Of a DNA stretch of 13,576 nucleotides, positions 1 through 9,500 are shown in pieces (the first letter of the stretch is position 1; each line of letters opens with the position of its first letter). Position numbers and translations under genes: made by a program. The notes under the pieces were generated by a model. The model did not search any database and had not been told where the DNA came from. It worked only from the letters and a program-made list of their open reading frames with translations. The DNA lies in contig JASAMV010004438.1 in assembly GCA_030248065.1 (NCBI GenBank), positions 1 to 13,576 on the forward strand, given 5' to 3'. This DNA comes from Rhynchonema sp. JSB1_4 (lineage: Eukaryota; Nematoda; Chromadorea; Monhysterida; Xyalidae).

Positions 1-15
1 ATCTATAAATGTTTG

Positions 16-291
16 TCAAGTCAACGCCATTTTCAATTCCGTTTTCAAATGTTCCAAATCACCGGTTAATCGGTCGATATTACCCGCTTTCCTGAGCACA
101 ACCAGGGTGCTCCATCTATTCTTGACAATTTTCGCACTTTTGGTGATTTTGCGAAGTTCGAATTTTGAGGTTTTCGAATCCGACAGCTCAGCAGCACGCG
201 ACTTCAGCTTTGACTGGAAACGTTTCAGATCGGACAGCGTGGATATTCGGTTGAGATCAGTTAGCAGAACGTTGGTTTGGGACGGGCTGAG
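16..291 (-). CDS. Gene 2 exon 7 (C-terminus and stop)
   Basis: Acceptor TTATTTCAG ends at 292. 91 codons from LSPSQTNVLLTDLNRI through KRFQSKLKSRAAELSDSK to LTGDLEHLKTELKMALT, then TGA at 18-16. Strong heptad-like Leu/Ile spacing suggests a coiled coil. The 3' UTR lies beyond the window edge. Confidence 0.65.
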   Translation of the reverse strand, partial: LSPSQTNVLLTDLNRISTLSDLKRFQSKLKSRAAELSDSKTSKFELRKITKSAKIVKNRWSTLVVLRKAGNIDRLTGDLEHLKTELKMALT

Positions 292-3200
292 CTGAAATAA
301 CAACATTTGTGTTGAACCTGACAGAGCAAGGAAGACAGGCAGTATGTCTGGTTAATTGATGTGTGGTCAACTAAAAGTCATCATCTCCAGGCATCCCCGG
401 AAACAACACGTGGCATGGCATTGGTGGCATTTCTCGGAACAGAACTTCAAAGAGTATTTTATGTTTGCATTCAGCTTCAACCATGAACATATGATTCAAA
501 TAATCTGAAACCGTTACCTGAATCTCAGTCCTGTCCACCTCCACGCCCATATCAATTGCCTGATATTTCATGGCCACTTGTCGTTTGGTCTCGCGTTCGG
601 CGTTCACGCGTTTCACCTGATAAATCAGGAAAAAATAGTTGCATGAAAAAAGATAGAGTTTTTCTCACAATGATCACTACAACGGCTAATCGGCGCTTTG
701 AATCGAATAGAAGAAAACGTTCCTGGTAACGGGCTAAACGAAACACGTCTTCGACTGCGACGCTAACAGAGATGTCAGCGTAACAAAAAATTGTTATCAA
801 TGAACACCACTATAGTCAAATCTCAACCAGACAATATAAGTTGCTCACCTCATAGTTGAAGTCAATGTGCTCCATGCGAAACAGCTCTCCCAAAAAGTCC
901 ATGTACGTTTTCTTATGTTCGATTGTCTGGCATTTCTCGCGAGCTGCGCGATAGTTTTCCAACATCCCAACAGTCTCAGGAAGAAAACTGAATAAAAAAT
1001 CAATTTCAATCGTAAACGGATAATCAAGAACCCCAAAAAATAAGCAAAAACGAACACAGTGATCGACTTTCCACATTCAAATAGTGTCGGGGACAGTTCG
1101 TTTTCGTCAAGAAATTTCAACATTTTCTTCGATTCTCGCACATTTTGAATGGCTCTCGATCGCCAATCAATCAATATATCGATCGATTTGATCAATTTGT
1201 CAATCAATTCAATTGTTGATCGGTGATTCACTGCAACAGCGCCGATTAGAACCGTTCGCGGCGACGAAATGTTCGAGTTTCAGCTGCTGCCCGCTGTACT
1301 TGGCTGTCAGTTCGCTGTATCTGAAGAATTGAAAATACTTCGCTCATATATTTCTTTTTTTTAGTGATTTGAAAAATTTGCGCAATTTTTATCTTCTACA
1401 GTATAGTAAATTTCTAAATTCGTTGCCTCATGCATTTTTGCAGACGCAGGGAAACTCCCGTTCGAAGTCGAAGCAGGCAACAAGCTCAACACACATTCAA
1501 CAAGCCACGCAGCTGGCTCATGTGCGTTTCGAATGTTTCAGCCACACAAGCCGTGTGTGTCAGCTGCGTGGCTTGTTCACTGTGTGTTGAGCTTGTTGCC
1601 TGCTTCGACTTCGAACGGGAGTTTCCCTGCGTCTGTAAAAATGCATGAGGCAACGAAATTAGAAATTTACTATAGTTCAATTCATAATAGCTCAACTATA
1701 TCATTGGGCGCCGGGAAACAAATGGTGATAAAATATATCATTGAAACATTTTATGCCGAAATATTCAATGGCATTCGCTCATCGAACATCAACTATACTA
1801 TTTCCTTCTTATGCGAGTCAAAGGAAGCCGTGTCAACGTTGTAAGCCAACTCCTAGCTGAGGTCGAAAGTCCAAGACTGCCCTTGAAAATACAAAGAGAA
1901 ATCACACGTGACATGCACGCCGCCAACGTCACCAGCAGCCTGAAACACTGTTTCGTGCGCCGGCTTTTCACGTGGCGCATGACGTCAATTCTTTCAAGGT
2001 GAGTTTTCGACCTCAGCTAGGAGCAACTGGATCGCACGTTGAGTGGATGTTTGGATCTAATATTTGGGAAACATGTGCAAGCAGGAGCCGCGTAGGAGAT
2101 CGCCTCTCGGAATGGATTACATCGTGGGCTACGATAGCCACGTAAGCAAGCTGTGTTCAAGCTTAGTTAGTCAAAAGTAACCGTCTGCGGTGCCAGCGAG
2201 CCACCACTTCAGCGTTCCCGAAATTTCGGCAACACCGGTATATAATCTGTCCAACACACTATTGAACGTGCACGGAACGAAGTTGGCGTATTTCAGTCAT
2301 GTGAGATGGCCGCCATATATTGGTTGCACAATGACTTATAAGAATTGGTCAAATTTTTTTCCTGAAATGGGGTGGTGACGTTGCGTTGCGTGATCGCACA
2401 CAAAGAACGTGGTAAAGAGAATGTTTCAGACCTGCGTTAACGTGGTTGATCTGCTGGTTTATTTTCAGGTGAAAATATTTTGTGAGAATCACAAATAGTA
2501 CAGTGGTTAAGAGTGACTGAACGTGAAAATCAGGATAGATTTGATGAATTCTTATATGGTCATTGTGCGACCAATACCCGTCCGTACCAAATGAGATGCA
2601 CAGCAATAGAAAAATTGGAGGCCTTGCAGTTAAGTCAGCTGTTGTTTTTTTTGTGGCGGATTTAGTAACACATTCCTAAAGTTAACTAAACTGTTATTGA
2701 GTATCGATTATTGATGGATAAATCCAGCGAAATTCACATGTTGTACGCACTATGAACCGCGTAAAATTCCGACACGCGTCTGGTTATCTTGTAAAATACA
2801 AACCAAGAGAAAGTGGAAATACAGTGTGGATGAAGATTTTTTTTAATTTTTAATCTTCAGTTTTTACTATTCGTACCTTTAACATTTACGAATGGGCAAA
2901 CAAACCTGCATATCCGATTCAATATCCCAATCACGCCAATCAATCGACAGATGAATCGATCGACAGCGATCCAATCGGGGCAATAACCGTGATCGGATTC
3001 GATCGAAATTTGATCAGCGAGCGAATTTGAGAACAAGTCACTGCAAAAGATATATTTTTTCGAAATTGTTAAAAAAATTTTTAGCAAATGAAAAGAAACT
3101 GCACGATTACCTTGAAACAGTCTGCATTTTTTTCATCAGTCGATTAATTTGTCTGGCAGCGCGAAAATAGCGCTGCGCACGAAAAGGAGTTCTCAATTTG

Positions 3201-3409
3201 TAATCCAACTTTCGCAGAATATACCGTTCGAAGGGAACGAAATCTTTGAAGTCCAATAATTTCATACTTTCGTCTGCCAGACGTTTTAACGTGCGAAGTT
3301 GCAATTTTTCAGTTTGTTTAGCTGAATACTTATGCCGCTTGAAGACAGTTAGCGCAGTTGACGTCAGATAGTCGGCACACGATATCAATAAATTGTCAGC
3401 GGATTGCAT
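16..3409 (-). CDS. Gene 2: helical, coiled-coil-like protein (seven exons)
   Basis: Not recognised. Proposed exons: 3409-3111, 3040-2906, 1320-1253, 1230-1068, 987-849, 616-518, 291-16. Their summed length is 1179 nt, exactly 393 codons including the stop, and every junction keeps phase. The product (about 392 residues) is dominated by charged, Leu-spaced helical sequence, especially in the last three exons (KRVNAERETKRQVAMKYQ, LTGDLEHLKTELKMALT), as in structural or scaffold coiled-coil proteins. No catalytic motif is visible. Weak points are the link across the 1.6-kb intron 2905-1321, the donor at 1068/1067 and a 22-nt intron at 1252-1231; exons 1-2 and 4-7 could belong to different genes. 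Confidence 0.5.
518..616 (-). CDS. Gene 2 exon 6
   Basis: Acceptor CTGATTTATCAG ends at 617; donor ATTCAG|GTAACG follows 518. Exactly 33 codons (VKRVNAERETKRQ to VDRTEIQ), phase 0 at both sides. If the last intron were retained, the frame would run to a stop at 373-371. Confidence 0.65.
849..987 (-). CDS. Gene 2 exon 5
   Basis: Polypyrimidine acceptor TTTTTTATTCAG ends at 988; donor TATGAG|GTGAGC follows 849 and is close to consensus. 46 codons: FLPETVGMLENYRAAREKCQ, then IEHKKTYMDFLGELFRMEH to DFNYE. Phase 0 exit. Confidence 0.65.
1068..1230 (-). CDS. Gene 2 exon 4
   Basis: Acceptor GCTGTTGCAG ends at 1231. Frame NHRSTIELIDKLIKSIDILI through NVRESKKMLKFLDENELSP to LFECG, amphipathic helical pattern. 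The proposed donor GGAAA|GTCGAT is weak but is the one that gives the right phase for exon 5. Confidence 0.5.
1253..1320 (-). CDS. Gene 2 exon 3 (tentative)
   Basis: Acceptor AATTCTTCAG ends at 1321. Entering in the phase left by exon 2, the frame reads YSELTAKYSGQQLKLEHFVA and is open. It would have to leave through G|GTTCTA, making a 22-nt intron before the next exon. Confidence 0.35.
1404..1672. mobile_element. Foldback MITE copy 1 (TA duplication)
   Basis: Near-perfect palindrome of 269 bp with arms of about 110 bp and a loop of about 45 nt. Outer ends TAGTAAATTTCTAAATTCG and its inverse, flanked by TA (1402-1403, 1673-1674). Arm words include GACGCAGGGAAACTCCCGTT and CAAGCCACGCAGCTG and their inverses. 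The TA duplication suggests Tc1/mariner-type mobilisation. Lies in gene 2's large intron. Confidence 0.88.
1850..2023. repeat. Candidate small inverted-repeat element
   Basis: Left CTCCTAGCTGAGGTCGAAA and right TTTCGACCTCAGCTAGGAG form a 19-bp inverted pair, with a further CCTTGAAA / TTTCAAGG inside. CAA occurs on both sides (1847-1849, 2024-2026), a possible 3-bp duplication. Superfamily unclear. Confidence 0.6.
2320..2574. mobile_element. TATTGGTCGC-family MITE copy 1
   Basis: Inverted ends TTGGTTGCACAATGACTTAT and (inverse) TTGGTCGCACAATGACCATA, flanked by TA at 2318-2319 and 2575-2576. 255 bp, no coding capacity. Closely related along its length to 11225-11498 in opposite orientation. 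Confidence 0.88.
2577..2905. other. Intron sequence of gene 2; no feature seen
   Basis: AT-rich sequence between the TA-flanked MITE and exon 2. No exon, repeat pair or RNA-like structure I can support. Confidence 0.4.
2906..3040 (-). CDS. Gene 2 exon 2
   Basis: Acceptor ATCTTTTGCAG ends at 3041, giving a 70-nt intron, and donor ATGCAG|GTTTGT follows 2906. The frame set by exon 1 is open: SDLFSNSLADQISIESDH, then WIAVDRFICRLIGVIGILN, a mildly hydrophobic end. The DNA is rich in CGAT/GATC/ATTGG words, so a repetitive origin is possible. Confidence 0.5.
3111..3409 (-). CDS. Gene 2 exon 1
   Basis: ATG at 3409-3407, in-frame TAA just upstream, donor TTTCAAG|GTAATC. It encodes 99 residues rich in Lys/Arg and Leu, beginning MQSADNLLISCADYLTS, with LQLRTLKRLADESMKLLDF and ARQINRLMKKMQTVS. 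Basic and helical, with no recognised domain. Ends in phase 2. Confidence 0.65.
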
Positions 3410-3448
3410 GATTTATCAAGGGTATGTGCACTTTCGCTTAATTTTATT
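3410..3448 (-). promoter_or_regulatory. 39-nt spacer between gene 1 stop and gene 2 start
   Basis: Only 39 nt separate the gene 1 stop from the gene 2 ATG on the same strand. The second AATAAA sits at its upstream end. An in-frame TAA lies two codons before the gene 2 ATG, supporting that start. There is too little room for a separate conventional promoter unless it lies inside gene 1, so a shared transcript or trans-splicing is possible. Confidence 0.5.
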
Positions 3449-3586
3449 TTATTGCTGTTGTTTCGCGAACGCTTCGAGCGCACGTTTTGGCGGCACCAGC
3501 GAATTCGTGACTCCGACGCGTTTCTTGGACTTTTTCGGCCCTGCTGGCTCTTCGGAATAATCCCAGTCGCCTGTCTGATAGCGCAC
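3449..3586 (-). CDS. Gene 1 exon 6 (basic C-terminus and stop)
   Basis: Acceptor CTTTCCCTCCGCAG ends at 3587; 45 codons from VRYQTGDWDYSEEP through GPKKSKKRVG to LVPPKRALEAFAKQQQ, then TAA. Two AATAAA hexamers on the minus strand (3453-3448 and 3448-3443) overlap the stop, consistent with a 3' end. Assignment to gene 1 rests on strand, phase 0 match with exon 5 and the Lys/Arg-rich composition; a separate gene with unseen upstream exons in 3590-5815 is the alternative. Confidence 0.55.
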   Translation of the reverse strand: MRYQTGDWDYSEEPAGPKKSKKRVGVTNSLVPPKRALEAFAKQQQ

Positions 3587-6500
3587 CTGCGGAGGGAAAG
3601 TAGAAAATGCGGGTGGCCGTCGAAAATCCCGAAAAAAAAATCCCGAAAAAAAAATCCCGAAACGAAAAATCCCGAAAAAAAATCCCGAAAAGCAAAAATC
3701 CCGAAAAAATCCGGGATTTTCGACCCCACCCAAAATGCGTTTGATTTTTTTTAAAATTTTGTTGCGTAAACATTCCCTAAGAATCGCTGGTATTGGTCGC
3801 ACAATGACTATATGAGAATCCATCCCCATATTTTTCCTAGATCGGCAAGGAGGGTTTCTGGCGATTTTTTTCAAATTGAATCAGGTTTTGACAAGGAGTT
3901 ATTTTCTCTTTCTTTTCCCGCTTTGATTATCGGGACGGGAGTGATCAACGTGTGTGTGCTGTAATCGATTTGACACATAAAGCATGTAACACGTGGCCAC
4001 AGTAACCCGAGCCCGAACCATTTCGGTTGCGTAGAATTCAGGGTGAAACTTCTGCACACGTGTGTTTCTCATTCTTCTCACTGATAAGCATGCAAAGTTC
4101 TTGTCAAAACCTGGTCCAATTTGAAAAAAATGCCAAATATCCGCCTTTTCAATGCAGGAAAATTAGGGGGATGGATTCTCATATAGTCATTGTGAATACA
4201 TAGCAAAAGCAACCGATGTGCATTGCATGATATGGAAGCAATGAAACATTTTCCGGTTGGCTTTCAAAATAAAATCAAGCTCTGCACATCTTACCTAAAG
4301 TTTTACGATAGAACGAATTTGATCTCGACCTTGGTTTCAAAAGTCTAACAGTGGTTCACTGAATCAAAGCATTTGGTCCGGCAAGACAGTTCGCATCTAT
4401 CATCTCAGATCTCAAAGTTTGACAATTGACAAATTTGATAATTTGCCGAACAATAGTGAATCGGCCCTCTATACAGCTAGTGACAGTTTGGCAGCCATTA
4501 TGCCGCCAATGTTCTACTTGAACTTCATTGGAATGACGACAGACCAGTGTAGTTCCTGGGGGAGGGGGGTCCCCCCTAAGGTACACTAACCCAGGGTTGG
4601 GCAAAAAAAACGACGGCGTTTTTTCTTAAAAAAACGTTTTTTTTAAAAAACGCCTGGATCGTTTTTCGTTTTTTTTTAAATCCTGAGTTTCCTTGATTTT
4701 CCCTGATTTTTTCAGGGAAAGTATCCTGATTATCAAGGAAAATCAATTTTTTTGTCCCATTTTTTTCAAAAAATTTTCGACCAATTTTTACTTTGTCGAG
4801 ATACGTCGATATACGGAGTTTGACTTTCAGTGATGACCCCGGCCAAAGTTGGTCCCATGATGCGGGTCTGATATGGGATCTTAGCAACTCGATAGAAAAG
4901 GGTTGAAACCCGTTTATTTTGCTTCAGAACACATACATAGAATTACTTCATTTAACCACGTTTTCTTCCCAACATGAGCGTTTTCCAATTTTTTGGGGGC
5001 ATATTTTGGTCATCTGGGCGTTTTAAAAAACGTTTTTTTGAAAAAAACGTTTTTTAAAAAAAACGATTTTTTGAAAAAAACGTTTTTTGCCCAACCCTGC
5101 ACTAAACGCCTCAAATTTTTCCCAAAATAGGCATTTTTAGGCCTAAAATGGGTGATTTCTAGGTCGATGTTCTCAAAAGTCGCCAAAATACCCTTTTTAT
5201 GGAGAATTTTTTCCAAAAAGGGTAAAAAATCGGTCAAATTTTCTACCCCAAAAAGTGACTTTTTTCTGAATTTGGGTGTTCCCCCCCAGGTAGGTACACT
5301 AACCGCCGCGCCGGACCAGGTACTACACTGCGACAGACCAAAGCCGTATAACCAGTGCTGTGGCGACTTTGGCAGAAACCCCCCCCCCCCCCCCCCCGGC
5401 GTAGTGTACATAGGTGGAAAAATCGGGGGCGGGTAGGGGGTAACGTACCTGGAATCTTGGGGGGGGAATCCGGTTTGGGGCGGGAGGGGGGAGATTTTTT
5501 GGGGCGGGTAGGGTACAATACAAGTGCCTATTTTAATATGCTATTAAGTGCATATATCGCGCGCAGCACGCGATTTTTTGTACTTTTAAGGGTTTTCGGT
5601 CGAACTTTGGGCATTTTTGACCGAAAAAATGGCATTTTGAGGGCAAAAATCGGGGCGGGTAGGGTACCAGAGCGGGGCGCGTAGGGGGGCAGGGTACCGG
5701 AGCAGGGCGGGTAAGGGGGTAGTGTACCAGGCCGGGGCGGGTAGGGTACCATTGGGGGACCCCCCAGCCACAGCACTACGTATAACGATAAGGCAGAACC
5801 GAATAAACAGAAATTCTATAAGTTACGAACCTCACGCGAACTATATTCGGCCGGTGCCTGATGATCTGCAGCAGAAGTTGCCTGAAAATCACGCCCAGGT
5901 CCTTGTACGGAGCCGGACTCGGACTCGAACGGCACTGGATCCGGCTGCGACACGAATTTGGTGGGCAGAGAATGCGAGAAACGACAATTGCTGCCGCGAC
6001 GACAACGACCTGAGAACGAAATAAGGCATTTTTACATCTTTTTTTCTAAATTTGCCACCTTAAGGGATTGATACGCTGAATGTGAGAATTTTCGTGAAAG
6101 GTACAGATGGTTGCCAGTTTACAGATTTAGGCCAACTACGCTAACACGAGCCGATTTCGGAGGTGGTGTGCTTGCGAAACAAATGAAAGAGAAAATCATC
6201 ATGCTCCCCCTTGTATTCTTCAACGTGTAACATTTCACAAATCAGCAGCCACATGTGAATGTTTCCCTAATTTGCCACCTCCGAAATCGGGCTCGTGTTG
6301 GCGTAGTGTTACTTTAAGATAAATCCTGTTGTGTAAAATGCACCGAAACAGGCAAAAAAACGTGTGATATGTCGCGAGCAGGAAATGTTTCTAGAATGGC
6401 GGATAAACAAGAAAAAAGTCAATGAAAACTTTGGTGTTATTGGTATTATACTCGTCTACTAAATAAAAAAAATAACAAACCTTTCCGAAACTGTTTGCAC

Positions 6501-9500
6501 GGCAGACGTTTCTTGCCGCTCGCGTCCAGCTGAATAAAAAAACAAATTATCTCAATTTTATACATAAGACTATGCTTGCTGAAAAACCGGTTTTTTATAT
6601 TTGTGGAAAAATTTCCGAAAGAAAACGATATAAAACCGCAGTGCATAAAGATAGGGGAACCTAAAATAACGTATTTTCGGCCCATGCTAACGTCAGTGCA
6701 GCAGTGTCATGGTGTATTAGGGCGTTTTTGACGTTCATAGCAACCAAAATGATCAAAACAAGGCACATTTACACCTCGCGCCTTCGCCAAAAGTCTGTCT
6801 CATGAAAATATGTTCTGAATGTAGCGAAAAATCTACGAAAAAAACATGCTTCTAAACAAGTTTCCAGGCAGCTCCGTTTCTTCGGGCTTGTTCGTATTTT
6901 CCACCTCCAGAAACCGTCGAAAAAACATTTTTTTTTCATCCGCAACCATACGCAAGACAGAGAAAAAACCGCACAATCACCAAAAACAATTCCACAAACC
7001 TGTTCCTGTTCAGTCAATTTGACGTGTTTCTCGAGCACAGCCACACTCGCTGCTTCTGCCTCGGCGTATTCCGTGTGGAAAATACTGGTGGAATTTGTGG
7101 GAATGGCTGAGGACAACGCGGACAGGGCGGAGGGAAGACGGTTTGCGACCGGTGTTGTGGAACTGAAGGAAAATACCTACAGAAGAACTGCATAAACATT
7201 TGCATTGATCTTCTCTAGATTAGGCATGTGGGCAATACCCAATACCCAATATCACCCAATACCCAATACCTGGTATTGGGTACCCAATACCCAATACCAG
7301 GTATTGGGTGCCGGTATTGGGTATTGGGTGTAGTGGGCGTGGGGGGGGGGGGGGGGGGTTGGGGGGCACTGTAGTGGCTGGGGGGCACTCCCCCCGGAAG
7401 GGGTATCTATCTCGAGCCAACCCTTAGGGGGGATGGGGGAAGGGCATCTATTTTGAGCCGACCCCAAAGGGTATCTCGAGTAAGCAGATTTATGCTTTTC
7501 AAAGGCAAAAATGGGTGTTTTTCGACCTCGGGACCCCCAAAAATCGCGCGCTCCGCGCGCAAACACCCAAAAATGGTCATTTTCGGCCAATTTTCGGCAA
7601 AAATGTCAAAAAGTACCCATTTTTAGGCCAATTTTGCAGTAAAATTGCATGCAAAAATGGCCTTTTTTCGCCTTTTGACGGACCATAGGGGCAGTGTAGT
7701 TCCTGGTCCTGGCGCGGCGGTTAGTGTACCTACCCCTTTTTCCGTGCGGCGGTTAGTGTACCTCCCTGGGGGGGGGAAGGGGGGGGGGAAGACCCAAATC
7801 CAGGAAAAAGTCACTTTTTAAACGGTGGTAGAAAATTTGACCGATTTTTGCACCTTTTTGGAATAAATTATTCATATAAAGGGTATATTCGCGTATTTTG
7901 ACATCATTGACCTAAAAATCACTCATTTTTGGCCTAAAAATGCCCATTTTAGGCCTAAAAATGCTAATTTTAGGCAAAAATTGAGGCGGTTAGTGTACCT
8001 AGCGCGGCGGTTAGTGTACTAGTGTTCCTTGGTCGCGGCGGTTAGTGTACCTTAGGGGGAGGGACCCCCCCCCCCCTCCCCCCTCCCCCCAGGAACTACA
8101 CTGCATAGGGGTATCTATCTTGATTACCCTCTGGGGGGTATCTCGAGTAAGTCAGAAACCTTCCCCCCCCCCCGAGGGTATCTTGGGTCGATTGGCTATG
8201 GGAAATTTTTGGGGGTATGTATGGGAAATTTCCCGAAAATTGGGCTGGGTATGGGAAAATTTCGATTTCTCAACGACACCACTGGGTGTGGCCCTGGTAT
8301 TGGGTATTGGCTTGGGTCAAAAAATCGGTATTGCCCCCATGCCTACTCTAGATCTCATGTTCCCAAGAAATTCCAGGAAAAAAGAAGCCTTTAAAGTTTT
8401 TCTGATGGAAAAGCGATAAAAAATACGAAACACTGAAGCAAAACAACCAAACGAATGTCGTTGTTGTTCTTAAAGTTTCGTCGTCATTACGTTTACATCA
8501 CGGATCACGCACACTGGCAGTGCTGTGGCTACTTTTGCGGGGCGGGTAGGGTACATAGGTGGAAAAATCCGGGGCGGGTGGGTAGGGGGTAGCAGTGTAG
8601 TGGCAGGCCCATGTGTGGGAGGTAAGTATGATGCGGGGTTGGGACCGGAAGCGTGAGAGGTATGATTTTGGTCACCCAAAAAGGCGAAAAAACACCGTTT
8701 TTGTGATACAATTTTGGCCAAAAGTTGAGGTAAAAATAGTACTTTTTCAAAATTTTCGCCGAAAATCGCCTAAAAATAGGTATTATGGGTGGGTTTCGCG
8801 CGCGGAGCGCGCGATTTTTGGGAAAATAAGGTCGAAAAACACCGATTTTTACCTTAAAAAGGTATAAAATTGCTTGTGAGAGGTATGATTTGGAGTTGTG
8901 AGAGGTAAGTACTCAACCCCCCCCCCCCAACCCCCCCTCGGGTTTTGTGGTAGGTAAGTACTGAGAGGGGGGGTAACCCCCCCCAACCCAGCCATACTAT
9001 GGGGGGTAGTGTACCTGGGATCTTGGGGGAGGGAAATCCGGTTTGGGGGGGGAGGGGGGGGGGAAGAGTTTTCGGGGCGGGTAGGGTACAACACAAGTTT
9101 TTGTGCGTGCCGGTTGTTATGTACTAAAAAGTACCCATATCGCAGCGCGAAATTTTGTGCGCTTTGTAGGGTTTTCGGGCGACATGTGGGCATTTTTGAC
9201 CGAAAAATGGGCATTTTGGGGGTAAAAATCGGGGCGGGTAGGGTCCCAGGGCGGGGCGGGTAGGGGGCTAGGGTACCAGAGCGGGGCGGGTAGGGGGGTA
9301 GCGTACCAGGCCGGGGCGGGTAGGGTACCATTCAGTGTAGTGGCAGGCCCATGTGTGGGAGGTAAGTATGATGCGGGGTTGGGACCGGAAGCGTGAGAGG
9401 TATGATTTTGGTCACCCAAAAAGGCGAAAAAACACCGTTTTTGTGATACAATTTTGGCCACAAATTGATGTAAAAACTGAACTTTTTAAAAATTTTCGCC

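Larger units (their letters stand above)
7221..8345. mobile_element. Z: hAT-like MITE with TAG terminus, carrying an X insertion
   Basis: Left TAGGCATGTGGGCAATACC and right GGTATTGCCCCCATGCCTA form an inverted pair of about 19 bp (one mismatch). Perfect 8-bp duplication CTCTAGAT at 7213-7220 and 8346-8353. Net length without X copy 2 is about 705 bp. The left side holds inverted CCCAATACC / GGTATTGGG arrays (7231-7330), an 18-G run, and several GGGTATCT(ATCT) subterminal repeats on both sides. Lies in gene 1 intron 2, about 50 nt from exon 3. Confidence 0.92.

Noticed and set aside
371..518. Extension of gene 2 exon 6 to the stop at 371-373
   Set aside because: A consensus donor (CAG|GTAACG) at 518/517 and a good acceptor at 292 join a helical C-terminus in phase; read-through is possible only as an isoform.
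16..3409. Naming gene 2 as a HAUS1-like or NEPRO/RMP1-like protein
   Set aside because: Only vague coiled-coil resemblance or a few shared residues; not enough to assign a family without a profile search.
3404..3874. Overlapping long open frames on both strands (Phe/Gly-rich and Lys/Pro-rich)
   Set aside because: They are produced by the AATCCCGAAAAA tandem repeat and read across the exon 6 acceptor; no splice or domain support.
5722..6024. Plus-strand 100-codon frame
   Set aside because: It runs from Y copy 1 into the antisense of gene 1 exon 5, whose minus strand encodes half of a CCCH finger.
7231..8120. CRISPR-like array suggested by regularly recurring short words
   Set aside because: Units are degenerate, variable in spacing, lie within transposon ends with TSDs, and the context is eukaryotic.
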